Assembly: GCA_015227615.1 (NCBI GenBank) | Contig: JAALGZ010000002.1 | Location: 2,294,001-2,358,000, forward strand | DNA: 64,000 nt | Origin: Labyrinthula sp. Ha | Taxonomy: Eukaryota; Sar; Bigyra; Labyrinthulida; Labyrinthulaceae | Direction: 5' to 3' | In this document: piece after piece, positions 21,523-31,637 of the stretch | Layout of the letters: every line of letters starts with the position of its first letter | How positions within the stretch are numbered: position 1 is the first letter of the stretch | The notes under the pieces: model-generated | Database searches by the model: none | Seen by the model: only the letters and a program-made list of their open reading frames with translations | What the model was told of the DNA's origin: nothing | Made by a program: the position numbers and the translations under genes

Positions 21523-22173
21523 TTATGCCTGCCACCCTCCATTCCCGGCTCTTGCAACTTGAGCTCTTATCTGGTCATCAGTCACAGAATCACAAAATCC
21601 AAGTGCCTTATTAATAGCTGGTGGGACTAGCGCCTTGATAACTTGAAACTCTCCTTCTTCCAATTTTAAATATAGTTGTTGTGTTCCTTGAACTAAGTTA
21701 AGAAAGTATCCTTCACCTTGTTCGTTTCTTTTTATTGTCATTCTCTTCTGTTCAGTAGAACTCGGGACAGCAACCTTCATCAGTTTTGGATCTCTAAAGA
21801 AAGCTAGACCACCAGGTGGTACTCCAGACATTATTTGTCCGAGCTCTGAAACAGTTAGTGCAATTCCAAGAGCTTTATCTCTGTTATAAACTCGATTTCC
21901 AGTTACAGCATCTTCACCTTCACCGGGGGAGAGTTTAAAGTACATACTTCCGTTCTTGCTGACACTGGTATAAGTTGGAGTCATTTTCCATACTGGAGGA
22001 ATTAGAGATACATCCAAACATCCACTTGCTTTGTAAACGCTATAATTTGATAAACGGCGTAGGGGTTCGGCTGTTGAGAAGCTTCTTTTTAGAAATATCA
22101 TTGCTTTAACGGTTTCTTCAATCTGAACGGTTATACTAGAAAGGCTATATGGCCTTATTTTTAACCATATCAT
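21523..22173 (-). CDS. Whirly-like single-stranded DNA-binding protein, probably mitochondrial
   Basis: A 216-residue frame from the first ATG. A second ATG at 22101 gives MIFLKRSFSTAEPLRRL, a convincing short mitochondrial presequence, and may be the true start (192 aa). The body follows the Whirly fold order. A first sheet opens with YSVYKASGCLDVSLIPPVW. The segment NRVYNRDKALGIALTVSELG corresponds to the plant Y-D-W...K...LS..E.G segment. A second sheet contains YFLNLVQ, and EEGEFQVIKALVPPAI corresponds to the C-terminal EF-V-I helix. Plant Whirlies bind organellar ssDNA and guard genome stability; MRP1/MRP2 of kinetoplastids share the fold. A role in mtDNA maintenance or mitochondrial RNA binding is inferred. 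The KGKAAL-type motif is diverged, so the call is a fold-level match. Confidence 0.72.
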   Translation of the reverse strand: MIWLKIRPYSLSSITVQIEETVKAMIFLKRSFSTAEPLRRLSNYSVYKASGCLDVSLIPPVWKMTPTYTSVSKNGSMYFKLSPGEGEDAVTGNRVYNRDKALGIALTVSELGQIMSGVPPGGLAFFRDPKLMKVAVPSSTEQKRMTIKRNEQGEGYFLNLVQGTQQLYLKLEEGEFQVIKALVPPAINKALGFCDSVTDDQIRAQVARAGNGGWQA

Positions 22174-22436
22174 CTGAGAAAGGATACAAAATTATTCCGG
22201 GATATAACTGGTATAGTTGTTAGACACTAGATGCCTTTACCTTTTGCTGGGTTCGGTTAGAATTATGCCGGTTCTTTAACATTCATTAGTGAGAAGTCTG
22301 CCGTTACAGTTTTACGATAGCAGAGAGTGATTCTATTAAACAAAATTTGTGGTAAATATGAACTAAATACGGGAAAATACGTTCCAATAATAGAGTTGTG
22401 TATTCAAGTTTCAAAGGTAACCAGAAATTAAAAGAC

Positions 22437-23579
22437 ATGTCATCTTGTATATTGGATTGTGGTCAAGGAACATGCATTAATAATAGCTGTATATGTAAAC
22501 CTGATTGGTCTCAATCACTTGACTTTTCTTTTTTTATTGACAAACGGTTCTCGTTTGTAAACAACGAAACAAGTTTTTCAAGGCTTCCGTGTGATCAGCA
22601 TCTTGGAACTATTAAAATCTTATACTACTTAGCACTCAGTCTTATAATTCTTTCAGTTCTCGAAAATTTATTCTCTCTTCGCAATTTACGACAACTTAAA
22701 CGAGCTATTCCCTTTCTTTTTGCAAGTGCTGTTGGACTTTCTGGTTTGCTTTATAAAGTACAAAATTTACAAGGAAGTGTTTTTTATGGAATAGACTATT
22801 TCTTTACTTTAACAATGATCACTTCTTCAACTCTTGGAAATCTTGCTTTCTTAGTATTTATACAAAAATATATTCGATGGGAAAGTAAAATGATCAACGA
22901 TAGTGAAGAGCAGATAAGATTACTTCATAGGTTCAGATTAAGTCAAAAAGTTGTTTTGTTTATTATTATTTTAACTCCAGTGACAACTTTATTACTTTTA
23001 AATTTTGATAAAAGAAGAATATCACTTTCTATTGCTTATATTGGTTATTCTATGGTTTTTGTTACTCTTTGTTATGTAATATATGGAGCAGATTATTTCA
23101 TAAGAAGAGTAATAACTTCTTTAGAAACAAATTTTCAAAAAAATATTTCAGAAGAGAAATCTATTTTAGCCAAAAAGTATGCAAGAAATATGAAAATATT
23201 AAGAGCTTGTTATGTTATTCAAGGAACTACTTTGGCTATTGGAAATATTATTGCTCTTACTTCATTCAAAGGAATGAATAGTTGGAAATATATTTTACCT
23301 TCTTATTATATTTTATATTCACTATTAGCTTTTATAACTGTATTTGTGTACAATGAAAGAAAAATATCAAAATTTGTTTATGGTTTTCGGGGGAATAAAA
23401 CAAAAAGAGGGTCTTCAACTGGAAAAGTAACTTCTGAGAATGTTGTGGTTGATTCATCTATAGATAAAGATAAACTTGATGTTTCTATTGATCCTGATTA
23501 TGTTGATGTTGGACCTTCATTAAACACAAGCTATATTCAAAGAGCTACAGGAAGCTCATCTAGAAAACTACGGTCTTAA
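22437..23579 (+). CDS. EGF-motif 7TM membrane protein, receptor-like
   Basis: The first in-frame ATG gives 380 residues. The N-terminus has a compact cysteine module, CILDCGQGTCINNSCICKPDW, that fits half of an EGF/tenascin-type repeat and would lie outside the cell. About seven hydrophobic spans follow (roughly residues 60-80, 88-105, 117-143, 175-194, 200-222, 257-277 and 287-307). The tail is hydrophilic, Ser/Asp-rich and 60 residues long. There is no signal peptide before the cysteines, as in many 7TM receptors. This looks like a divergent GPCR-type receptor, but no family-specific motif (such as DRY or NPxxY) is clear. The gene is divergent from the Whirly-like gene. Confidence 0.75.
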   Translation: MSSCILDCGQGTCINNSCICKPDWSQSLDFSFFIDKRFSFVNNETSFSRLPCDQHLGTIKILYYLALSLIILSVLENLFSLRNLRQLKRAIPFLFASAVGLSGLLYKVQNLQGSVFYGIDYFFTLTMITSSTLGNLAFLVFIQKYIRWESKMINDSEEQIRLLHRFRLSQKVVLFIIILTPVTTLLLLNFDKRRISLSIAYIGYSMVFVTLCYVIYGADYFIRRVITSLETNFQKNISEEKSILAKKYARNMKILRACYVIQGTTLAIGNIIALTSFKGMNSWKYILPSYYILYSLLAFITVFVYNERKISKFVYGFRGNKTKRGSSTGKVTSENVVVDSSIDKDKLDVSIDPDYVDVGPSLNTSYIQRATGSSSRKLRS

Positions 23580-25184
23580 AACTCTCTCAAGAGTAACAAA
23601 GTCTTTTAAATAATATTTAATTAGTCCATGTCCGCTTATTCAATCTTTATCTAGTATTAATGGAAAGATCCAGTGTAATGTTTTAGTTAAAAAGCGGCAT
23701 CCCTGTTTAATTTAACTATAATCCTAGTTTCGTGGTTTCCACTTGCTATATAAACCAAAGCAATATGCTATGCATTTATTATATGCGAGATAGGTGAATG
23801 ATCGGTATAGACTTATATTTGCCATTTTTGGGAAATGTAATTCATATCTATTCAATCCTACAGATATTATATAGACCACATACGTCGCATTATTTGTTGG
23901 TTATGTGCCTAGTTTAAGGTTTAAGTGTCAAGGTACAACTGTTACATAAATAAGTTAATAACTGCAAAAAACACTTAAATAGTTATCTCAATATATTGCA
24001 TGAGGTAAACTAAATCTGCAACAGAACCTAGGTATAACATGTGAATCAAGATATTTTTGGAAAAGCATCCGTAATTAGAAACTGAAAGAAAGTATGTCAA
24101 TACTGAGTTTTATAATGAAGAACTATCAACTATATACCACAGCACATGCTATTATGCTGCGTACACCAGTTCGCAAACAACTTTAAAACATTTCCCCAAT
24201 TTAATTTGACATATAAATAGTCCAGCTTTCTTCAAATATTATCTTCTACAACTCCTCTATTTCTTGAACAACTTCAACTGTAGAATAATTGACTCATATT
24301 ACTTTATTATGAGTCACACTGTGTTACTTTCTTTTCAATGCAATGACATTGGTGATTTTGAGTCCACTAGAAGTACTATTAAGAACTGCCTGTACGCTTT
24401 GTTGATAATGTTCTTATATATTTATATGCCTCTGATACAAATTTGGACTGCCAGATATTAAGTTTTCGAAAGTGTAGTTCCTAATATTAGAGGTTTTCTT
24501 CATTAGCTCAAGATGAAATTTTTAATAATTGAAACCACTTTGAGCTCAATACGTCCATTATTTATTCTAGTAGTGTATGGAATCTTGTTGATCAGATACA
24601 ATATATTCTCATAGTTTTTAGTACGTTGAAGTCTAATGCTTGGGCTGGCCTAAATAAGTCACCCCTTATTTTTTATGTTTCAAGTTTAGTACAGTAAGAT
24701 ATCTTCTCTATGATTCTACTTGACGATGTTGAAGTATCGAGCTGATGGCATTTTTCATTCAAAGAAATCTTAACAATGACAAAAATATAATATGAATTTT
24801 TTATGCTCTTTAATATAGTGTCTTCTAGATTGGGCTGTATCAAAGGCAACTGTAGAGCCTGATAGAATAACATGGAAAGCAAGTTGTATCTTAAGGATTT
24901 AGTCAAGCATTTTTTTCCATAATTGGACACCATGTAATTGACATATGAACCTTAAATTCTTTAACAATACCATGGAGTGCCCCTGAATTGAGGAAATGAA
25001 ATAAACAGCAAAAATTCTAATCTAATGATTTCCAACACTAGGAACATTTTAGCTCTTTTTGCTTGTATGAATTTCATTTCAATCTTTAATATTCTAATGC
25101 GTCGTACATGAGAAATATAAGTAACCGGCTTTAATGTTTGAATAGCTTCTTATCTTCTTACATTACTCAAGCAATACTTGTATC
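23580..25184. other. 1.6-kb gene-free stretch before mariner element
   Basis: No gene or RNA could be supported. Short AT-rich frames have no domain. A short palindromic motif AATAAG...CTTATT occurs near 24650. The stretch ends at the TA target site of the transposon. Confidence 0.45.
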
Positions 25185-25186
25185 TA

Positions 25187-26716
25187 CAACTTTTTTTTAC
25201 TAATTTCTACCACATGAGGTATAAATTCTTGCCACATTTAAATAAATATTTAAGCTTTGGTTGAACATTTTTGACCACTTTTTTAACTCCCAAAACTTTC
25301 AGTTTGATGGAGCAAAAATCTATGCCAAGTATTGCAAAAAAACACAATACCAGCTCGTCTACAAGAAAAGTGAAAATGTACTAAACAGGCCTTAAAAGAT
25401 CAACAAAAGAGTTACTAAAATTGAAGAATGAAGGCCAAGACTGGAAAACAACCGCGCGCATGCTGGGTGAAAGCATCTGGACAGTAAGAACTTGATGTAA
25501 GAGCAATCACGTACATGAAGATGAGATGCCCATGAAGAAAAAGCTGGGACGGCCTAACTCATCAGTTCTAACAGAAACTCATTTAGAATTACTTCAGAAA
25601 CAGGTGTAGCTAAACAAAAAACTTACAATCACAACATTGAGATCGAAATTGAATGCGGAATTTGATCTTGATGAAAATGTAGCTACAATCAGTAGCTTAT
25701 TCCACTGCATGTGTTTCACGGTCAAAAAGATGCTTCATGAACTTATGGGAGCAAACTCAATGGCGAACAAGATAAAATCAAAAGCTTTCTTCCATGAAAT
25801 TAAAAGATTAATTGGCTTCGGGAAAGACATCATCTTTGTTGATGAAACAAACTACAATCTGTTTTGTTCCAGATCCCGAGGATGCTCACCACAAGGTTAC
25901 AGAGCTATTGGTAAATAATTAAATTCAAGAGGGGCTAACCTTCAAATTCTGGGCGGCATCAATAAATGCGCTGGGACAACTAAGCTTGCTACTCGTCTTT
26001 GATCTGTGAAGAAAGAACATCATGATGCGTGGTTTTTGTCCCTAATTTGTTCAGCGGAGGAAAAGAAAATTGCGAAAAGTAACCAGGTAATTGTTTTAGA
26101 CAATTCGCATTCCCATAGGAAATTAGAGTCCGGATTGCAGGATGAAGTTAATTCTGGGGTAATTTTCTTGTGATTTGCGCCCTAAAGTTCAATACTCAAA
26201 CCCATTCAGCTAACCTGGAGTATGATAAAAGCCTACATTAAGAGAAAAGTGTCTGCAAATGTATGCTCTTCGTCTGAAGACAATTCTAGCAGGACCATGG
26301 CGAAGTTTCTCAGGAAGAAAATGCAGCAATAGGCTATTGAGAGTATTGAGAAAGCTAATCAAATATATTGCCGAAGAGTTTCAAGAAAAGTCACTCTTCA
26401 CTTTTAGACTGTTACCAACTTGCAGGATTTTAATTTAATGGAACAACTAGTTAAGGCCCCTCCCATGAAGTGTTAAAAGGAAATAGGTTATTATTTTTAC
26501 TTGTTAGAGCCTGTTGGACCAGTCTCCCTTTCCCAAGATTTAACTTCTAACTTTAATTGTGCTCCTTTTACCCTAGTTTGTTGAAATTTTCGCCTCTTCA
26601 TATAGAGGCTTTTGGGAGTTAAAAAGGTGATAAAAAAATTCCGATGGAAGCTTTAACAGTTATTTTAATGGAGTAGAAATTTATACCCCATGTGGTAGAA
26701 ATTAGTGAAAATGCTG
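25187..26716 (+). mobile_element. Decayed Tc1/mariner-type DNA transposon, 1530 bp
   Basis: The element is bounded by TA dinucleotides (25185-25186 and 26717-26718), the target duplication of the IS630-Tc1-mariner superfamily. Its ends are long imperfect inverted repeats of about 110 bp. Reading inward from each end, both share CTAATTTCTACCACATG, then GGTATAAATT, a TTAAAGCTT-like block, and CTTTTTTAACTCCCAAAA. The outer tips are CAAC and CAGC. The interior encodes a transposase in one frame with several in-frame stops. The element therefore looks immobile, but the ends are still well matched. Confidence 0.88.
25306..26475 (+). pseudogene. Tc1/mariner-like transposase pseudogene
   Basis: The reading frame begins at an ATG inside the 5' inverted repeat region. 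One frameshift falls near 25390. After it a single frame runs to the end with about seven stop codons (for example at 25916 and near 26000 and 26170). Visible parts are an N-terminal helix-turn-helix (LLKLKNEGQDWKTTARML), a KLGRP hook-like motif, and the catalytic region. The first catalytic aspartate lies in IIFVDETNYNLF (codon at 25841) with the family's following R-S-R-G segment. The second lies in VIVLDNSHSHR (26099). Downstream comes a TWSMIKAYIKR segment comparable to the W-x-x-IK..(K/R) region before the last acidic residue. The third acidic residue is not clear. Mutation load suggests long inactivity. Confidence 0.82.
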
Positions 26717-26718
26717 TA

Positions 26719-29537
26719 GCTATATGCATGTATTGGTTTATCGAGACAAAATGGACACCTAAGTAGTGTTATATTTAATATGATTATAGAATGATTTTGT
26801 TTCTCTTAGTATAAAGAAGCTGATTCCTACTTCTTTAGTGCTGCACTTTGGCAATAGACAATTTATCATCCCTGGCGCATGAGGAATGTAGGTACTCTTG
26901 TAATCAAATGTTCTTCTAGTACATCATATGTTCAACTTTGGAAAAATTAACGTATTCAAGTTATGAGATAGTTCTAAGTGTATTATTCAATTCAAGTAGA
27001 CAAATATAACTGAATATCATACTCCAGAAAAAAACAATTAAAGTAAGAATTATGTTTGAGACACAACGCAGATATAGCATTCACATTTCTCTCTTAGTTC
27101 TATCCGTTATACCTCATTTTTTCTATAAGCATTTCTATCATACCAATTTGGCGGCTTTATGCATATTTCCTACCATTGTTCAGTCACTCTAGCTTAATGC
27201 CAGTTTCATTACTGATGATCTCTGCTGGCATATGATATTCTAATGTTCGCCATGGGTACTTAGGCTCATTAAATATATGAACAAATAAGAGTCTCTTGCT
27301 TTTATCATTTAGTAGCTGTGATAGAGTCGATGATATCTATGCGTGAGTAAAACAGGCTAAAACTCTGTTTCGGAGTAAAAATTCTCACAATAAAAGTAGC
27401 AGGGACTATGCAATGAGAATAATCTAGATGCAAAACCAGACCTAATTATTCTACATATCTATCTTGCCTTCAGCACCCATTCCTCTCTGTGTTTTTAGTA
27501 GGTCTTAACCTTGTTGCGATATGCGAGTTCTTGTTTGAAAAAGTAATACTGATCGATGGATCTAGTTCCTTAATGAGCTTGCAAGTGTGCAGCATACCAC
27601 CAGAAATAACTTCCGTTTGCATGTTTTCCTACTAAAATGATCCCTGGATAATCTAAGATTTTTCTGGAACGAAGAATTCCGGAATTTAATTTACTGAAAC
27701 TTTTCTTCCTCATTATCAAGCTTACTTCTGATTATCTTTAATAACATAAAGGGATTTTTTTCTTATTTTATTTGCAAGTTACATAAATTTACAAAACTTA
27801 GGACTATAGATGCAAGTTTCCAAATGTGTAACATACACACTTTTAAGGTTCCAGACAGATTTGTCTAAAGTAGCGCTTTTGAACGTCGTTAAGAATAGAT
27901 AAACTTGTCTGTTATACTACACAAGTAATCATTAACTCTCAAATCATGCTGTTCACAAGTTGTTATCTTCAAAATTAAAATGACTTTCTCTTTTTAATCC
28001 CATTTGGGAAACTTAGTTTAAATGCAAGGAGAACTGGTATATTCGGAATAGTGATTAAGCTAAAAATTAACAACATTAGGTCAGTGCAGCCTGGGTTAAG
28101 GACGATATGATAAGATGCAACTTCTAACTGCACTATTAGACTAGAATGTTCTCTTGAATCATAAGTGAAATTGAAATTAATGTTAGAATAAGAGTTTCAC
28201 TGCAGAGAAGTCAGATTATTTCAACTTGCTTAATATGAAAGTTTTTCTCCCCGGACCTTTTGAACAATAATATACATAGTGAATCATAGTTTGTTTTTCA
28301 CATTACTTCCTCGATATGGAATTCTTAAGTTTGAGGACTTGAAGAATCCAAATATTGATACTAGATATAAATAATTACAAGTCTGTTTGGTCATTAGAGG
28401 ATTATTATTTCAACTCTGAATGTCAGTAAAAAACTTGGGGCTTTGAAACATATGAACGGATTCTGATTTCATTTTGATATCAGCTGATGATTATTAATCA
28501 ATCAGAATAGTTGACAATTCTTAATACAAGCTAATAATAATAACAATGTTAAGAAATTTATTGATAATGCATTAATTTATATAATAAGGTCGCCCTAATT
28601 GGAGCAACCGTGATTTTGGAAGTATGTTTATACCATTCATGAGGCGTATCAGGAATATTATGTACTTGCCCTTTTAGCGACGACTGCAACAATTTCTCTA
28701 AAAATTCTTTTTATATAAGATTTTTTCAAAACTATTAACGAAAATAATAGCTATTATTGTTAATTAATTGAGATATAGTGAGCCGGTACATGTTTGAAAT
28801 CTGACTATGAGAGCAATTAACGATTAATAGGTCCCTTTCCATTTAACTATTTAATATCCTTCTAATTTAGTGGGTATAAAAAAGTAAAGCTGATTCAAAA
28901 AAGGATTTCAATCAATAATAAAAATTCTTGCTTGTAATAGTACAAGAAGGGAAAGAGTTGTAATTATGCAAACCTTTTTATCCCTTGGTTACTAATTTAA
29001 TCCAACGCCCAATACGGAATTCTGCCTTTTCACTTCTGTTATAATACCAAAATAATTTTATTATTAACAGCTATTGCTATGAATTTGTCGTATTTGTTCT
29101 TGAGAAGATTTGAAGGTAGCCATGTCACTTAGATATCTTCACATCGCGTTTATGTGTTCAAAACACGTGCAACTCATGGAAAAAAACCCAACTGATACAA
29201 AAAGCAAACAAAAATAAATAAATCCATAATATCAGTAAATTTTATTTTCTTAACTAAAGGATTTTTCTATTTAGCAAGATAGCTGCCTTTGAAGTATTGT
29301 ATATGATTGTTCTACCCAGGCATTTAGTGTTCAAGTGATCTATTGCTGAGATCAATGCTGTTTGGTGTTATGAAAAATATTAAAAACTTTTAAAATACTT
29401 TAATATAGTATATAAACAGCTCAATATAATATGAATAAGGATTCTACTTAAGATATGGTGTTTGAACAAAATTTGCACTCAATTTTCAAAGGACAGTGAG
29501 ATTGCACAATATTGAATTACCCCAGCCCCGAGGAAAG
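26719..29537. other. 2.8-kb gene-free stretch
   Basis: No coding frame, RNA gene or repeat could be supported in this AT-rich sequence. The last 25 bases carry AATTACCCC at 29515, a weak form of the upstream motif, just before the next gene. Confidence 0.45.
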
Positions 29538-29948
29538 ATGAAGCGCTTTAGCGATTCACTCCGTTCTGTAAAACAATTATTAAACCCAAATATTACAAAA
29601 GTTCAAAACTTACCAGTATGGTACAAGAAATTTCCTAACAAGTTTCCTAATCAATTCTCTACATCAAGTGTTTTAGAAAAACTTGGAGTAAATAGGGAAT
29701 CACGAGGCCCTTCCACTTGGGGTGCTTTGCAGAAAAAGTTTGGAGTTGGATACAAGCGAAGAGTTAAACGCTTAAAGCGTTTATTCATATTTGGATTCTT
29801 TGCTTCAATATTTGTCTTTTCAGCTGGAAAAGCGACTCCTTACGTAATATATTTGATGTGCTTTAAGTTTTAGGCATTGACGAACATGTATTTGAAGCTT
29901 AAAGTATGCACATTTGCCATATTTATTGCTTAGGAGAAAGAAGAATAA
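29538..29948 (+). CDS. Small single-pass membrane protein with two 30-nt introns
   Basis: Three exons (29538-29843, 29874-29903, 29934-29948) separated by two 30-nt phase-0 introns encode 116 residues. Both introns are GTA...TTTTAG or GTA...CTTAG, and removing them gives a charged C-terminal helix ending KLKEKEE. The N-terminal two-thirds is basic, with a conserved-looking PVWYKKFPNKFPNQF and STWGALQKKFG. One hydrophobic span follows at about residues 82-97 (LFIFGFFASIFVFSAG), preceded by a cluster of Arg/Lys (YKRRVKRLKR). The positive charge before the span suggests a mitochondrial inner-membrane or ER location. I do not recognise the family. Without splicing the frame would end at a TAG that coincides exactly with the first intron's acceptor. 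The convergent neighbour ends 23 bp away. Confidence 0.7.
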
Positions 29949-29971
29949 GTTTGATCTGATGTCTACCCTAA

Positions 29972-30290
29972 TTATCCAAAGATAATTTGAGAACTACCTC
30001 CTGGTGGAGCGTGAATCTTTCTATAAACTTAAGACTAGCTTGTAAAATACGTAGTGGGTTTTTCGGTGAGAAAATTCCCTGCATTTTGGTTTGATCCATT
30101 TGCATACATGTTTGAAGATATCACCTTTTCTTCCTCTCTTTTCTTTTTATATGATTCTTTTGGACTTTCTTTCTCACTCCAGCCAAAACTCCAACTTGAT
30201 TTCGAATGATGATTTGCTTTTTCGTGATGCTGTTTCGTACTAAACACAATAAGATTTCAAAAACACGAACCTTGTTTTCTGAACATTCAT
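29972..30290 (-). CDS. Short PPGG-motif (Jupiter/HN1-like) protein with two tiny introns
   Basis: Three exons (30271-30290, 30051-30239, 29972-30020, minus strand) with introns of 31 nt (30240-30270) and 30 nt (30021-30050) give 85 residues. Splicing supplies an ATG that the central exon lacks and replaces a premature stop with the terminal motif HAPPGGSSQIIFG. A PPGGxSSxxFG segment is the repeated signature of the Jupiter/HN1 (JPT) family of small disordered microtubule-associated proteins and occurs in similar short protist proteins. The rest is His/Ser/Lys-rich and disordered, with an SSWSFGWSEKES motif. A cytoskeletal role is only a suggestion from the motif. The gene is convergent with the small membrane-protein gene. 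Confidence 0.72.
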
Positions 30291-30437
30291 TTTTATTTAA
30301 GTAAACGGATAAAGTTAACTTTAAGGTGTTTTGGTCAAAATAGAATATATAGAATTTGTTCTAAAAGCAATAATTCATCACAACACACAGACGAGCAACT
30401 TATAATGGTTGCTTCAACTACTTTATGTACAACTGAC

Positions 30438-31637
30438 TTAACTAAAATCAAAAGCGTTCTTCTTTTGGCTGATTCTTAGGTGACTGGTGTCTAAAAAGCT
30501 GTTTCTATTTTGGGAAGGCATAGGTTCTAATGATCGAGCAACTCCTGAATCAAGATTTTTAAACAAATGATTATCTAATCCAAAATTTAAATTTCTTGCT
30601 TCTGCCAAACTCGCACTTGTTTGTTTCTGAGGTTGTAGAGTATTCCTGGTAAACTCGTTCTCCCAATCCAAACCCAGGGAAGATGATAGAGGATCAAAAT
30701 CAGGTCCAGAACCATATCTTCCAAATAAATCTCCTGGTTGAGCAAAATTTTGAGAATAGTCCAATTGACTTTGTTGATATACGTTCACACTACTCTGTCG
30801 TCTTTGCTGAGAGTTCCCAGCGCCAGCAAGGGAGTTCCTTGAACTTCTCAAGTTAAGATTTCTCTCTCCAAAATTTGGCATCAAGTACTCTGGTAGGGTT
30901 TTACTGACTCTATCATACGGAAAGTTAGAATCAAGTGAGACATCCCATAGGTTGCTTTCAGGTTGTAGATTTGGTTCATTTTGAACTTGCCGTGGTCTTT
31001 GTACATGAGAAAGTGTTTCTGCACCTGACATTAGATCCAATAACTTCGATCTTCCAGGTGATCCTACGGGAGATGGAGGTGCATATCGTTCAGAAGGACT
31101 TTGATTATGGTTTTGGCTACGAAAACCATCTCTCAATGGTGAACGAAAAGTAGCCTGTGTAAAATCCTGCATATTTTGTGGGTATCTTGAGGGAAAACGA
31201 GGCTGCTTCGAATATTGGGCTACTGAGGGTTTTCTTTGAATCCAGTTTAATTGCAAAAACATGTTACTCAAATCCGGGTTTTGCGTCTTAGTTTGTTTCG
31301 GTGAGAACTTAGGGGAAGGTGGCTGCTTGGCTTTCTTGCTTTGCTTGAGCAGTTTATTTCTTCTTCTATTAGAGTTTGAGACTCTATAAACCTCAGCTAA
31401 TGCCTTTGCTGTATCTCTGCTTTCCACAAGTTCTACATTCATCTCGTCCTCTAACTCAAAAATTCTTTCCTCCAACGTATTATCCTCTTTCAACTCTTTT
31501 CTAAGTTGGTTAAACGGTGTTTTCTGCGCGTATTTTCGAAAAGTTATTTTATCTATATCACAATAATCATTTTTGTTCATATGTTGTATTTGTGGTCTAA
31601 CGGATAAACCCACAGTGCTGAAATGTTGTTTGTTCAT
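30438..31637 (-). CDS. Gln/Asn/Ser-rich disordered protein, unknown
   Basis: From the ATG at 31637 the frame gives 399 residues. The frame stays open another 49 codons upstream, but without a better start. Residues 35-105 contain a charged, probably coiled-coil helix (FNQLRKELKEDNTLEERIFE). The rest is disordered and rich in Ser, Asn, Gln, Pro and Arg, with SPxK/SPxR-type motifs (SPKFSP, SPLRDG, SPVGSPGRSK) that look like proline-directed phosphorylation sites. No enzyme domain is visible. Such composition is common in RNA-granule or cytoskeletal scaffold proteins, but this is not evidence of function. The gene lies 147 bp upstream of the short PPGG-motif gene on the same strand. Confidence 0.7.
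   Translation of the reverse strand: MNKQHFSTVGLSVRPQIQHMNKNDYCDIDKITFRKYAQKTPFNQLRKELKEDNTLEERIFELEDEMNVELVESRDTAKALAEVYRVSNSNRRRNKLLKQSKKAKQPPSPKFSPKQTKTQNPDLSNMFLQLNWIQRKPSVAQYSKQPRFPSRYPQNMQDFTQATFRSPLRDGFRSQNHNQSPSERYAPPSPVGSPGRSKLLDLMSGAETLSHVQRPRQVQNEPNLQPESNLWDVSLDSNFPYDRVSKTLPEYLMPNFGERNLNLRSSRNSLAGAGNSQQRRQSSVNVYQQSQLDYSQNFAQPGDLFGRYGSGPDFDPLSSSLGLDWENEFTRNTLQPQKQTSASLAEARNLNFGLDNHLFKNLDSGVARSLEPMPSQNRNSFLDTSHLRISQKKNAFDFS

Noticed and set aside
25637-25918. A separate 93-aa host gene at the transposase DET region
   Set aside because: It is the catalytic segment of the decayed mariner transposase, inside the inverted repeats.
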